From Novosphingobium sp. (GTDB lineage: Bacteria > Pseudomonadota > Alphaproteobacteria > Sphingomonadales > Sphingomonadaceae): a stretch of 64,000 nucleotides of DNA. The DNA lies in the NCBI RefSeq assembly GCF_027489515.1, contig NZ_JAIXZS010000035.1, positions 1-64,000 on the forward strand, given 5' to 3'. This document shows, in pieces, positions 42,873 to 54,400 of the stretch (position 1 is the stretch's first letter; each line of letters starts with the position of its first letter). The notes beneath the pieces were generated by a model. That model saw only the letters and a list, made by a program, of their open reading frames with translations. It was not told where the DNA came from and did not search any database. A program made the translations under genes and the position numbers.

Positions 42873-43219
42873 TGGCGCTGCATTTTCACCCGTTCGGACG
42901 CCGCCCGGTGTTCTCGCGCGCCGATGAGCGCCACGCTTGCCGGATCGATGGCGAGATCGTGCTGACCGAGAAGATGGTGAGCTACGAGGGCCGCCTCATC
43001 AACCTGTCGCGCGGCGGCGCGATGTTCCGCCCGCGCCTGGCCTATCTGATGAACCGCCGCGGCGATGCGGTGCAGGTCCAGGTCGCGGGCCTCGCGCTCC
43101 CGGGCGAGATCGTGGCGACATCACCGCTCGGCTTCGGCGTCCGCTTCGAGACGCCGCTTACCGAAGGCGAGCTTGCGCATCTGCTCGCCCACCACACGGC
43201 AGAAATCGAGCCTGCCTGA
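42872..43219 (+). CDS. PilZ-domain c-di-GMP-binding protein
   Basis: The 115-residue protein is essentially one PilZ domain. The Arg motif is FSRADERHACRIDGEI (RxxxR) and the second motif INLSRGGAMF (N-x-S-x-x-G), both needed to bind cyclic di-GMP, followed by the expected beta-barrel (VQVQVAGLALPGEIVATSP). There is no additional output domain, so it should act by binding a partner. The ATG overlaps the stop of the MotA-like gene (TGATG), suggesting that the channel is that partner, as YcgR acts on the flagellar motor. Confidence 0.88.
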   Translation: MALHFHPFGRRPVFSRADERHACRIDGEIVLTEKMVSYEGRLINLSRGGAMFRPRLAYLMNRRGDAVQVQVAGLALPGEIVATSPLGFGVRFETPLTEGELAHLLAHHTAEIEPA

Positions 43220-43299
43220 CTAAGCTGCCTGACCCCTGCGTCCGTCCCGGCAGGCGCCAAAGGGCTATCCCCTAGGGTCTGCTTGCGCGGCCATTAACC

Positions 43300-45372
43300 A
43301 TGTTGGCCGCACACCGGGTCGCGATCGAAAAGGTCATGAAGGAAGCCAAGGTGCCGCATCTCCTTGCCCATCCGCCGCTCACGGCGCTCGCTGCCGCCCT
43401 TATGGCCGGCGGATCGCTTGCGGTCTCCGCGGCCGGCGCGGCAGAGCCTGCGGTGGCGCCGGAGGGCGTGCCGCATGCGCCGCCGCTGGCCTATGCCCTC
43501 GAAGGGCTCGAGGGAGGCGACTTCGTCACAGTGGCCGGCGTGGGGCCGGGTCATGCGTCCTCTCGGCTGCCAGCTCGTACCGAACCTGCCGCTGAACAGC
43601 CCCAACCCCCGCCAGCGCCCCCGCCGGCACCCCCGCCGATGCTGGAAGCGCAGCCGGTGATCCGGCTCGTGCTGGCTCGGCCGCTGCTCCCGGCTCCGTT
43701 CGCGCCCGCCATACTCAGCGATCTTGTCCCGCCGCTACCGGTTGCGGCGCTCGCCGCACCGCGCGCCCCGGTGCTGCCACAAGGCCCCATGCCCGATGGC
43801 TCGACCCTTGCTGCCAATATGGCGCCTGCGCCCGAGTTTCCCGCTGCCGCAGCGAATGAGACCTCCGGCGTCGAGCCTTCTGTCGCCGAGACCACTGTGG
43901 CCGAACTCCCCGCGCTCGATCCCGCGCAGCCAGCCGTGCTCTCCCGCCTCGATGGCCCCGGCCCGCTCCCCGCGCTGCGCCCGCTTGCCGAACTGGTCAG
44001 TCCTGCAGAACCGGCCCGCGCACCTGCACCGATGCCTGCATCTGCAACGCCCGATCCCGCCGCCATCGATGCAGAGGAGCCCGCTGCTCCGGCTGCGCCT
44101 GCCAACCCGGCCGAGACGGAATCGCTCACCGATGCGATCGTCGCCTCTTTGCGCGGCAACCCGGAAATCCAGATCTCGCTCGCCCAGCAGGACGACGCCC
44201 GCTACGGCGTCGACGAGGCGCGCGCCAACTACCTCCCCCGCGTCGACGTGACAGGCGCCTGGGGCCGCGAGTTCGCGCGCAACATTCCGCAGGCTCCCAC
44301 CCAGCGCTTCCGCAGCGAGGCGACGATCGCGCTCAACCAGAACCTGTGGGACTTCGGCGTCACCATCAACGACATCAAGCGCGCGCGGGCCAGCTACCGC
44401 TCGGCGCAATGGGGCACGCGCGAGCGGATCGAGGCGATTTCCTACGATATCGCCAATGCCTATCTCGGCGTGCTGCTCCAGCAGAAGCTCGTCACGCTGG
44501 CGGATGCTGAGATCGCCTCGGTGCGCAAGATCCTGCGCATCGTCACCGTCCAGAAGGACCTCGGCCTCACCACCCCCGCCGATGTCGAGCGCGCGCAGAC
44601 CCGGCTCGACAACGTGCGATCGCAGCTGCTGGATCGGCAAAGCGCGCTCGAACAGGCACGCAATGCCTACAAGCGCCTCACCGATCACATGCCGCTGCCC
44701 GCCGCCGAAGTGCCCGCCGCCGGCGCAGCGCTGCCCGAAAGCGCCGATGTCGCGGTCGATCTCATCGACACGCGCAGCCCGCGCCTCGCGCAGGCGGTCG
44801 AGGATCGCCGTTCGCTCGACAAGCAGTATGATAGCCAGGCCGATACTGCGCTGCCGCGTCTCGGTCTCACCATCGCCAGCGATTACCGGCAGGACGTGCT
44901 CGGCTCGACCGGGCGCGCGGTCGATGCGCGGGCCATGGTGACGTTCTCCTACCGGCTCTACAACGGCGGTGCCGCCACCGCGACCAAGCGCCGCATCGGC
45001 GCGCGGCTGCGCCAGGCCGATTACGAACTGGATCGCCGCCGCCGCGAGGTGGAGCAGGACATCCGCATCGATTACGCCAGTCTCGGCGCCGCGCGCGAGA
45101 AGATCGCCACGATCGAAGCGGAAATCACCTCGGCCGAGCGCGTTGCCGATCTCTACAAGCAGCAGTTCCGCGGCGGGCGGCGCACGGTGTTCGATCTGCT
45201 CGATGCCGAACAGCTGCTCTTCGCCGCGCGCGCGAAGCAGGCCGCCAATCTCATCGCGCTCCGCGCTGCCGAATACCGCGTGCTGCAGAAGCTTGGCGGC
45301 CTGTTCGATCTCGTCAGCGGCGGCCAGCCGCTGCCCGAACTCGCGCAGCCCGCGCCCGGGAGTGACGACTGA
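43300..45372 (+). CDS. TolC-family outer-membrane protein with Pro/Ala-rich extension
   Basis: The 690-residue protein has a signal region (LTALAAALMAGGSLAVSAAG). Residues about 45-275 are low-complexity Pro/Ala/Glu (QPQPPPAPPPAPPPMLEAQP and similar). The TolC domain covers about 275-670, with two repeats of the helical hairpin: TDAIVASLRGNPEIQISLAQ, VDEARANYLPRVDVTGAWG, and DVERAQTRLDNVRSQLLDRQ in the second. It should form the trimeric outer-membrane duct. The extension is not part of normal TolC and would lie in the periplasm. ATG 43336 gives a shorter signal and is a possible start. Confidence 0.9.
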   Translation: MLAAHRVAIEKVMKEAKVPHLLAHPPLTALAAALMAGGSLAVSAAGAAEPAVAPEGVPHAPPLAYALEGLEGGDFVTVAGVGPGHASSRLPARTEPAAEQPQPPPAPPPAPPPMLEAQPVIRLVLARPLLPAPFAPAILSDLVPPLPVAALAAPRAPVLPQGPMPDGSTLAANMAPAPEFPAAAANETSGVEPSVAETTVAELPALDPAQPAVLSRLDGPGPLPALRPLAELVSPAEPARAPAPMPASATPDPAAIDAEEPAAPAAPANPAETESLTDAIVASLRGNPEIQISLAQQDDARYGVDEARANYLPRVDVTGAWGREFARNIPQAPTQRFRSEATIALNQNLWDFGVTINDIKRARASYRSAQWGTRERIEAISYDIANAYLGVLLQQKLVTLADAEIASVRKILRIVTVQKDLGLTTPADVERAQTRLDNVRSQLLDRQSALEQARNAYKRLTDHMPLPAAEVPAAGAALPESADVAVDLIDTRSPRLAQAVEDRRSLDKQYDSQADTALPRLGLTIASDYRQDVLGSTGRAVDARAMVTFSYRLYNGGAATATKRRIGARLRQADYELDRRRREVEQDIRIDYASLGAAREKIATIEAEITSAERVADLYKQQFRGGRRTVFDLLDAEQLLFAARAKQAANLIALRAAEYRVLQKLGGLFDLVSGGQPLPELAQPAPGSDD

Positions 45373-45463
45373 GCCCGCACGCATACGGGAAATCCCGGAG
45401 GCTCGCCCAGCCCAAGCCCTAATTTCGCGGCGCTAGGATCGGGCGCCCAGCATTCGAGGTCCT

Positions 45464-48400
45464 ATGGTCAACAAGGTTCGCGCCAAATCGGGTTCCACCG
45501 GCAAGCTCAGGGGGGGCAAGGCCTCCGCCGGTCTTGCGCCCGATGCCAAGGGGCCAGCCTCTGGCGAGGGCACGGACGCGGTCGTCCACAAGCAGGACAT
45601 CGGCGCCGCAAAAGTCGTCCAGCTCGATGCCGACGACAAGGCGCGGCTCGGCATCAAGTACGCCCCGTTCAAGGTCGAGATCGCTGACGTCGACGTCGTG
45701 CTCGTCTTCAACGACCGTTCGCGCATCATCATTCCGGGCATGGCGCTTGCCGCGTTCTCGGGCCGCAAGCCGGTCATCCTGTTCGCCGACAAGGAGTTCT
45801 CGGCAGATCAGGCCGTCGGCATGGTCGGCGAGATCACGCCGCAGAACCCCGGCCTCGAACTGCATCTCAGCAGCGCCGATGCGACGAAGCCTGCGGAAGC
45901 GGCCAAGCCGCCCGCGGCGGTCCAGCCCGAGGATTCGGCGCAGGCCCAGGCCGAGGCCGCGGCCAAGGAGGAAAAGCAGCACAAGTCCGACGAGACCGGC
46001 AAGGCGCTGACCGAGAAGATCAGCGATTCGCAGCCGCAGAGCCCCTCGACGCCGGGCGTCCAGTCCCCCCGCGCCGCTGATCCCGCGCCCGACGATGCGC
46101 TGGGGCCCGCAGGGATCGGCAAGCTCGTCCCCAAGCTGACCTTCGAGCTGTTCAACAGCGAAGGCGTCACCCGCAGCACCGAGAATGGCGAGACGGTGAT
46201 CAAGGGCGATACCGGCGGACCGGATTCCTCGAAGAACAGCGGCTTCCGCGCCCAATCAGCGCCGGAAAGCATCGACGGCACTTCGGGCAGCGATGTGATC
46301 TTCGCCGACGATCCCGCCCACGCACCGCAGGGCAATAGCTTTCGCGTGCTGAATGTCGTCGCCGAAGTGCCCGCCAAGGGGCTCGACCTGCTCGAAGTCC
46401 TGATCCCGTCGCTTCCGGCGGGCTACGGCATCGTCAACGGCACGCTCACCGAGAAGGGCTGGCTGGTCTCGGTCGATCAGGCCAAGATCACCAAGCTGAC
46501 GACGACCGTCGACGAGACGGGCAAGACCGTCCCCGTCCCCGCGAGCCAGTCGCACTTCTCTTTCGAGCTCGAGCTTACCTACAAGCTGCCTCCCACCGCC
46601 ACCGCGGCCGGGGACAACGGCTTCAAGGACGAGTTCTATCTTCCCGTGCTGCTCGGCCTCTCGTCCGATGGCAAGACCTCGACCTTCGCGGTCTCGGTCT
46701 CGACGCATTTCGGCATCAGGGACGTGACCGACGAGGCCGGGATGACGGTGAAGGATCCCGTCACCGGCGAGCCGATCTACGTCCTCTTCTCCAATCCGCC
46801 CGGCACCAATATCTCGGCCGGGGCGGGAGATGATCATATCCATGCCGGCGCAGGGGCAGACCGCATCGATGGCGGCACCGGCTTCGATTTCGCCGACTAT
46901 CACCTCTCGGGCGAAGGCGTCGATGCGAACCTCGGTAGCGGCAAGGGCAAGGGCGGCGCCGCGGAAGGCGATAGCTACGTCAGCGTCGAGGGCCTGATCG
47001 GCTCCGATTTCGACGACCGCCTGACCGGTGATGGTGGCGACAACACGCTGATTGGCGGCAAGGGCGCGGATGTGCTCGATGGCGGCGCGGGCACCGATAC
47101 GGTGGACTACACGCATGCGCTCGATGGCGCGCCCGTGGGCACAGAGGGCATCGAGGTGTTCCTCGACGGTGCCCCGGCGCGCGGAGGCGAGGCCGAGGGC
47201 GACCGGCTCACCAGCGTCGAGCATGTCATCGCCACGGACCGTGATGATACGATCCATGGCGGCGCGGCCGGCGAATGGATCGAGGCCGGGGCGGGCGATG
47301 ACCGCCTGATCTCGAGCGCCGGCGCAGATCGCTTCGATGGCGGCGCGGGCACCGATACGCTCGACTACAGCGGCGCGGCCAGCGGCGTCGATGCCCGGCT
47401 GGACGGCACCGCCGGCAAGGGCGGCGATGCAGCAGGCGATACGGCGACTGGCGTCGAGAACCTGATCGGCTCCGCGTACGATGACGTGCTCACCGGCGAC
47501 GGCGGCGACAACCGCATCACCGGCGGCGCCGGTGCTGACCGTATCGACGGCGCGGGCGGCGTCGATACGGTCGATTTCAGCACCAGCGATGTCGCGGTCG
47601 AAGTCTATCTCGATGGCCGCACCAGCCGCGGCGGCGAGGCGGAAGGCGATACCTACGCCAATATCGAAATCCTGAACGGCAGCGCCTTTGGCGATCGCCT
47701 TGTCGGTGGACGCGGCGAGGAAACCCTCTCCGGCGGCGCGGGCGACGATGTGCTCGAAGGCGGCTTCGGCGCCGATGCGCTCGATGGCGGTGCGGGCCTC
47801 GATATCGCGAGCTATGCGGGCTCGGCCGCCGCTGTGCAGGTCGCGCTCGATGGCTCGCTGCGCGATGGCGGCGATGCGGTGGGCGATGTGTTCACCAGCA
47901 TCGAAGGCCTCGAAGGCTCGTCTTTTGGCGATACGCTGCTCGGCTCGGCTGGCGGCGATGTGCTGCGCGGCCTCGGCGGCGATGACCTCCTCGCCGGCCT
48001 CGGCGGCGCCGACGCGCTCGAGGGCGGCGCGGGCTTTGACACCGCGGACTACAGCGGCTCGCGCTTTGGCGTGACAGTGCGCCTCGATGGCACGCTTTCC
48101 GAAGGCGGCGATGCCGATGGCGATCGGCTGACCGGCATCGAGAAGGTCGTCGGCAGCGCGCACGATGATATCTTGCTCGGCGCCGGGGCGGTTGAAACGC
48201 TGTCCGGCGGCGATGGTGACGACAGCCTCGCGGGCGGCGCGGGCGCGGATACGTTGATCGGCGGCGGCGGGATCGATACAGCCGATTACACCGGCTCGGG
48301 CGCGGGCGTCACCGTTTCGCTCGATGGGACGGCAGGCCGGGGCGGCGATGCGGCAGGCGATGTCCTGCGCGGGATCGAAACGCTGGCCGGTTCGGCCTTT

Positions 48401-51400
48401 GCCGATCGCCTCGGCGGCGATGCGGGCGACAATGTGCTGCAAGGCGGGGCAGGCGACGACACCCTCACCGGCGATTTCGGGGCCGATACCCTTGCCGGCG
48501 GCGATGGCTTCGATACGGCAGACTATGCCTCCGCAGGCGGCGCGGTCACCGTGCGGCTCGATGGCAATGCCTCCTCCGGTGACATTGCCGAGGGCGATCG
48601 GCTCTCGGGCATCGAACGCCTCGTCGGCGGCGCTTACGCCGATACCCTGATCGGCGACAGCGCGGACAATACGCTCGAAGGCGGCGCGGGCGATGATACC
48701 CTGCGCGGCGGGCTCGGCGCGGACGCCCTCGTCGGCGGGAGCGGCGCGGACACGGCCGACTACAGCGATTCCGCAGCAGCGGTGCAGATTGATCTCGCGG
48801 CGGGCACCGGGCTTGGCGGCAGCGCGGCCGGCGATACCTTCCGCGGGATCGAGAACCTCACTGGCTCGGACCAGGCCGACCGCCTGAGCGGCGATGCCGG
48901 TGCCAATCGCCTTTCCGGCGGCTCTGGCGACGACGTGCTGGCCGGCGGCGGTGGCGCGGATCTGCTGCAGGGCGGTGAGGGGCTCGACACCGCAGACTAC
49001 AGCGGCTCGCGCGCCGCGGTCGCTGTCGCGCTCGATGGCTCGGCGGGGAGCGGCGGCGATGCCGCGGGCGACCAGCTCCAGGGCATCGAGGCCCTCACCG
49101 GCTCGGCCTTTGCCGACCGGCTTTCCGGCAATGAAGGCACCAACACGCTGGACGGCGGTGCGGGCAACGACGTGCTCACCGGGCTTGGCGGGGCGGACCG
49201 GCTGGTCGGCGGCGCCGGGTTCGACACGGCGGACTACAGCCTCAGCGCGACCGGCGTCGTCGTCGGCACCGATGGCGCGGTCGGCCTCGGCGGCGATGCG
49301 CAGGGCGACACGCTCACCGGCATCGAACGCGTCCTCGGCTCGGCCTTCGACGACCGCCTGTCCGGCGGAACGGACGCCGATACGCTCGATGGCGGCGCGG
49401 GCAACGACCGGCTCGACGGCGGCGCAGGCGCGGATCGGCTGATCGGCGGCCTCGGCACCGATATTGCCGATTATGCCCGCTCCGAAGCCGGGGTGAACGC
49501 CGGCCTTGATGGCGGTGCCAACACCGGCGGCGATGCCGAGGGCGATACCTACAGCGGCGTCGAAGGCATCTCCGGCTCGGCTTTCGGCGATACCCTGCGC
49601 GGTTCCGCCGATGCCGACGTGCTGCTTGGCCAGGGCGGCAACGACACGCTCTTCGGCAGCGCCGGGGCCGACGTGCTCGATGGCGGTGCCGGATCGGATA
49701 GCGCCGATTACAGCGCCAGCGATGCCGGCGTGCGCATTGATCTCTCGCTCGGCAGTGCCAGCGGCGGCGATGCCGAAGGAGACACGCTGGCCGGGCTCGA
49801 AGGCGTGATCGGCTCGGACTTTGCCGATAGCCTCGATGGGTCTGCTGCCAGCGAACGGCTGATCGGCGGCGGCGGCGACGATATCATCGAAGGCCGCGGC
49901 GGCGCGGACGTCCTCGACGGCGGTGACGGTATCGATACCGTCAGCTACGAGGACAGCCGCACCGGAATCTCGCTGACCCTCGATGGCACGGCGGGCGAAA
50001 GCGGCGATGCCGAAGGCGATTCGGTCACAGGCTTCGAACATGTCGTGGGCTCGGACTACAACGACCGCATCACTGGCGTCGGCGCGGCGGAAATTTTCGA
50101 AGGCGGCGGCGGTGATGACCGCCTGTCCGGCGCGGGCGGCAATGACACCCTGATCGGCGATACCGGCGACGATGTCCTGAACGGCGGCGCGGGGGCGGAC
50201 ACGCTCGAAGGCGGGCTCGGCTTCGATACGGCGGCCTATGACGGCTCGGCGGCCGCCATCACCATCGATCTCGGCGCGGGCAGCGGCGCGGGCGGGGATG
50301 CGCAAGGCGATCGGCTCTCCGGCATCGAAAGCGTGCTCGGATCGGCCTTCGATGATCGGCTCACCGGCGGAGCGGCGGCGGAGCGGCTCAGCGGCGGCGA
50401 CGGTGACGATGTGCTGAGCGGTGCGGCGGGCGATGACACCTTGCTCGGCGGCGCGGGCGACGACGTGATCGATGGCGGCAGCGGCGCCGATGCGATCGAT
50501 GGCGGCGCAGGCCACGACCGCGTGGACTACAGCCTCTCGGGCTCCGGCGTCAGCGTCTATCTCGATGGCGTCACCGGCTTCGGCGGCACCGCTACCGGCG
50601 ATACGCTGGCAAGCATCGAGGACGTGACGGGCAGCGGCTACGACGACATGCTGAGCGGCGCCGGCGCAGATGAGACGCTGCGCGGCGGCGGCGGCAATGA
50701 CCTTCTCGCCGGGCGCGCCGGCGCGGACCTGCTTGATGGCGGCGCGGGCTTCGATACCGCCGATTACGGCACGTCGGCTGCGGGCGTGACGGTCGATCTG
50801 GCAACCGGCACCGGCACCGGCGGCGATGCAGAGGGCGATACCCTTGTCTCGGTCGAGCGCCTGCTCGGCTCTTCGGGCGCCGACACCCTGTCTGGCGCCG
50901 ACGGCGAGGAAACCATAGAAGGCGGTGCGGGCGACGATGCGCTCTCCGGGCGCGCCGGGGCGGACACCCTCCTTGGCGGCGCCGGCAACGATAGCCTTTA
51001 TGGCGGTGAAGGCGCGGACACGCTCGATGGCGGCAGCGGGTTCGATACCGTCGACTACTCGGCCTCGTCTGAAGCCATTGTCGCGGGGCTGGGCGGCAGC
51101 ATCGGCATCGGCGGCGATGCGCAGGGCGATACGCTTACCGGGATCGAGCGCCTTGTCGGTTCGGCTTTCGGCGACCGCCTGCTCGGCAGCCTCAACGACG
51201 ATATGCTCGAAGGCGGCGCGGGCGATGACACGCTCATTGGCGGCGAGGGCAACGACACGCTGCGGGGCGGTGCTGGCAACGATACGCTGGATGGTGGCGC
51301 GGGCGCGGACCGCATCGACGGCGGCGAGGGGCTCGACACGGTCGACTACGGCAGCTCGGCCGCAGCTGTCACCGTTCGGCTCGATGGCACGGTCAGCACC

Positions 51401-54400
51401 GGCGGCGATGCCGATGGCGACCAGCTCCTCGGCATCGAAAACCTCACCGGCTCGGCCTATGACGATACGCTGATCGGCGATGCGGCAGCCGAGACGATTT
51501 CCGGCGGCGCGGGCGACGATACCATCCAGGGCGGTGCGGGCGATGATCGCCTGCTCGGTGGTAGCGGCGACGATGCGCTATCGGGCGGCCTCGGCGCAGA
51601 CGTGATCGACGGCGGCTCGGGCATCAACACCGCAAGCTATGCCAGTGCTGCCGCCGGGGTCAGCATCGACCTTTCCGGCGCGGTCGGCACCGCGGGCGAG
51701 GCAACAGGCGATACGCTTGCCAATATCCAGCGCCTCGTCGGCTCGGCCTTTGCCGATACGCTCGGCGGCGGGGCCGGCAGCGAGACGATCCTTGCCGGCG
51801 CGGGCGACGATGCCTTGCGCGGCAGTGTCGGGGCCGATGTGCTCGATGGCGGCAGCGGCACCGATCTGGTGGATTACAGCACCAGCGACGGCGCGGTCAC
51901 GGTTGCGCTCGATGGCTCGATCGGGATCGGCGGCGATGCAGCAGGCGATCAGCTCAGTCGCATCGAAGGCGTGATCGGCTCCTCGCTCGACGACCGGTTG
52001 AGCGGCAGTGCCACCGCCAACGTCCTCGGCGGCGGCGCAGGCAACGATACGCTCGCGGGGGGGGGTGGCGACGACACCTTGCTCGGCGGGGCTGGCAACG
52101 ATCTCCTCGATGGCGGCGCGGGGTCGGACCTCATCGACGGCGGCGAAGGCGCCGATACCGTCGACTATGCGGATTCGAGCTCGGGAGTCTCGGTCTCGGT
52201 CGATGGCTCGGTGTCCACCGGCGGCGCCGCCGAAGGCGACCGGCTGGTCGGTGTCGAGAACCTCATCGGCTCGGCCTTCGCCGATACCCTGCGCGGCACG
52301 GCGGCCGATGACAGTCTCGTCGGCGGGGCAGGCGACGATGTCCTCGCCGGGCGCGGCGGGGCAGACCAGCTCGTCGGCGGTGCCGGCTACGATACCGCAG
52401 ACTACGGCGATGCCGCAGCCGCCGTCACCGTGTCGCTCGCAAGCGGTCTCGGCACCGCGGGCGATGCGGCGGGCGACCGGCTCGAAAGCATCGAGCGCCT
52501 GCTCGGCTCGTCCTTCGCCGATAGCCTCACCGGCTCCTCGCAGGCCGATACGCTCGACGGCGGCGCCGGCAACGATGTGCTGTCCGGACTTGGCGGCGAC
52601 GATATCATCCTCGGCGGCGCGGGCGACGACATGATCGATGGCGGCGCGGGTGCCGATGCCATCGACGGCGGGCTTGGCCGCGATACGGTCGACTATTCGG
52701 CCTCACTGGTCGGAGTCACCGTCACGCTTGCCGGGGGCACCAGTGCAAGCGGCCTTGCCGAAGGCGACGTGCTCACCGGCATCGAGGAAGTGATCGGCTC
52801 AGCCGATGACGACGCCATCACCGGCGGCGCAGCAGACGAGACACTGCGCGGCGGCGCGGGCGATGACATCTTGCGCGGCGGTGCAGGCGCCGATCTGCTC
52901 GATGGCGGCGCGGGCACCGATACGGCCGACTATTCGCGCGCGGCCGCCGGCATCGCGCTCAGCCTGGTGACGGGCGGTAGCGGCGGCGAGGCGGCAGGCG
53001 ACAGTTTCGCTGGTATCGAGATCGTCGAGGGCAGCGCCTTTGCCGATACCATCGCAGGCTCGGACAGCGATGATACCTTGCGCGGGCGCGGCGGCGGAGA
53101 CCGGCTCGATGGCGGGCTCGGCGCCGATCTGCTCGATGGCGGCGCCGGCAGCGATACCCTGCGCGGCGGCGCGGGGGCAGACATGCTGCTGGGGGGGGCC
53201 GGGTCCGATACGGCGGATTACTCGACCTCCGCTGCCGGGATCGCGATTAACCTCGATGGCTCGCTTTCGGCCGGAGGGGATGCGCAGGGCGATACGCTGT
53301 CTTCGATCGAAAACGCGATCGGTTCGGCCTTCGACGATGCGATTACCGGCACCTCGCAGGGCGAAACGCTGGACGGCGGCGCCGGCAACGATGTGCTCTC
53401 CGGCCAGGGCGGCAGCGATACGCTGCTCGGCGGCGCGGGTGATGATCGGCTCACCGGCGGCATCGGCGCCGACCGGCTCGATGGCGGCCTCGGTTTCGAT
53501 ACGGCAAGCTACGCCGATTCCGCTGCCGGGGTCACGGTGCGGCTTGATGGCGGCCCGGCATCGGGCGGCGATGCCGAGGGCGATGTGCTCACCGGCATCG
53601 AAGGCGTGATCGGCTCGGCGCAGAACGACACGATCATCGGCGGCACGGCGGACGACCGGCTCGATGGCGGTGCGGGTGACGATGCGCTCACTGGCGGTGC
53701 GGGCGACGATATCCTGCTCGGCGGCAGCGGCGACGATGTGATCGTCGGCGGGCTCGGCGCCGACCAGATCGATGGCGGCACCGGCAGCAACACCGCCAGT
53801 TATTCAGGCGCAGCCGCGGGCGTCGCGGTCGATCTCTCGGGCGCGGCGGGCACCGGCGGCGAGGCGGCGGGCGATACGCTCACCGGAATTGCGCGCCTGA
53901 TCGGCTCGGCCTTCGCCGATACCCTCGGCGGCGGCGATGGTGCGGAAACGATCCTCGGCGGCGCGGGCGATGACATGCTGCTCGGCAGCGCGGGCAACGA
54001 TCTGCTCGATGGCGGCAGCGGGTCCGATACCGTCAGCTACGCCGGCTCGGGCAGCGCGGTCACCGCCTATCTCGATGGCCGCGCCGGCAGCGGCGGTGAT
54101 GGCGCAGGCGATGTGCTCACCGCCATCGAAGGCCTTGTCGGTTCGGCCTTCGATGATCAGCTCAGCGGCAGCGACAACGCCGACCTGCTCGATGGGGGCA
54201 CCGGCAACGATACCCTGCGCGGCGGCGGCGGCAGCGATACGCTGACAGGTGGCGCTGGCAACGACGTGATTGTCGGCGGCGATGGCGCCGATGCGATCGA
54301 TGGCGGGCTCGGCGCCGATACGGCGAGCTATGCCGACGCAACCAGCGCGGTGACCGTTTCGCTCGATGGTAGCGCCGGCAGCGGCGGCGCTGCAGGCGAT

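Noticed and set aside
46601..46612. TAAG tetrapeptide (residues 380-383) in the RTX protein as a LapG cleavage site
   Set aside because: LapG sites lie in the N-terminal retention linker near residue 110, whereas this one is inside what looks like a folded domain; no LapD or LapG gene is in the window.
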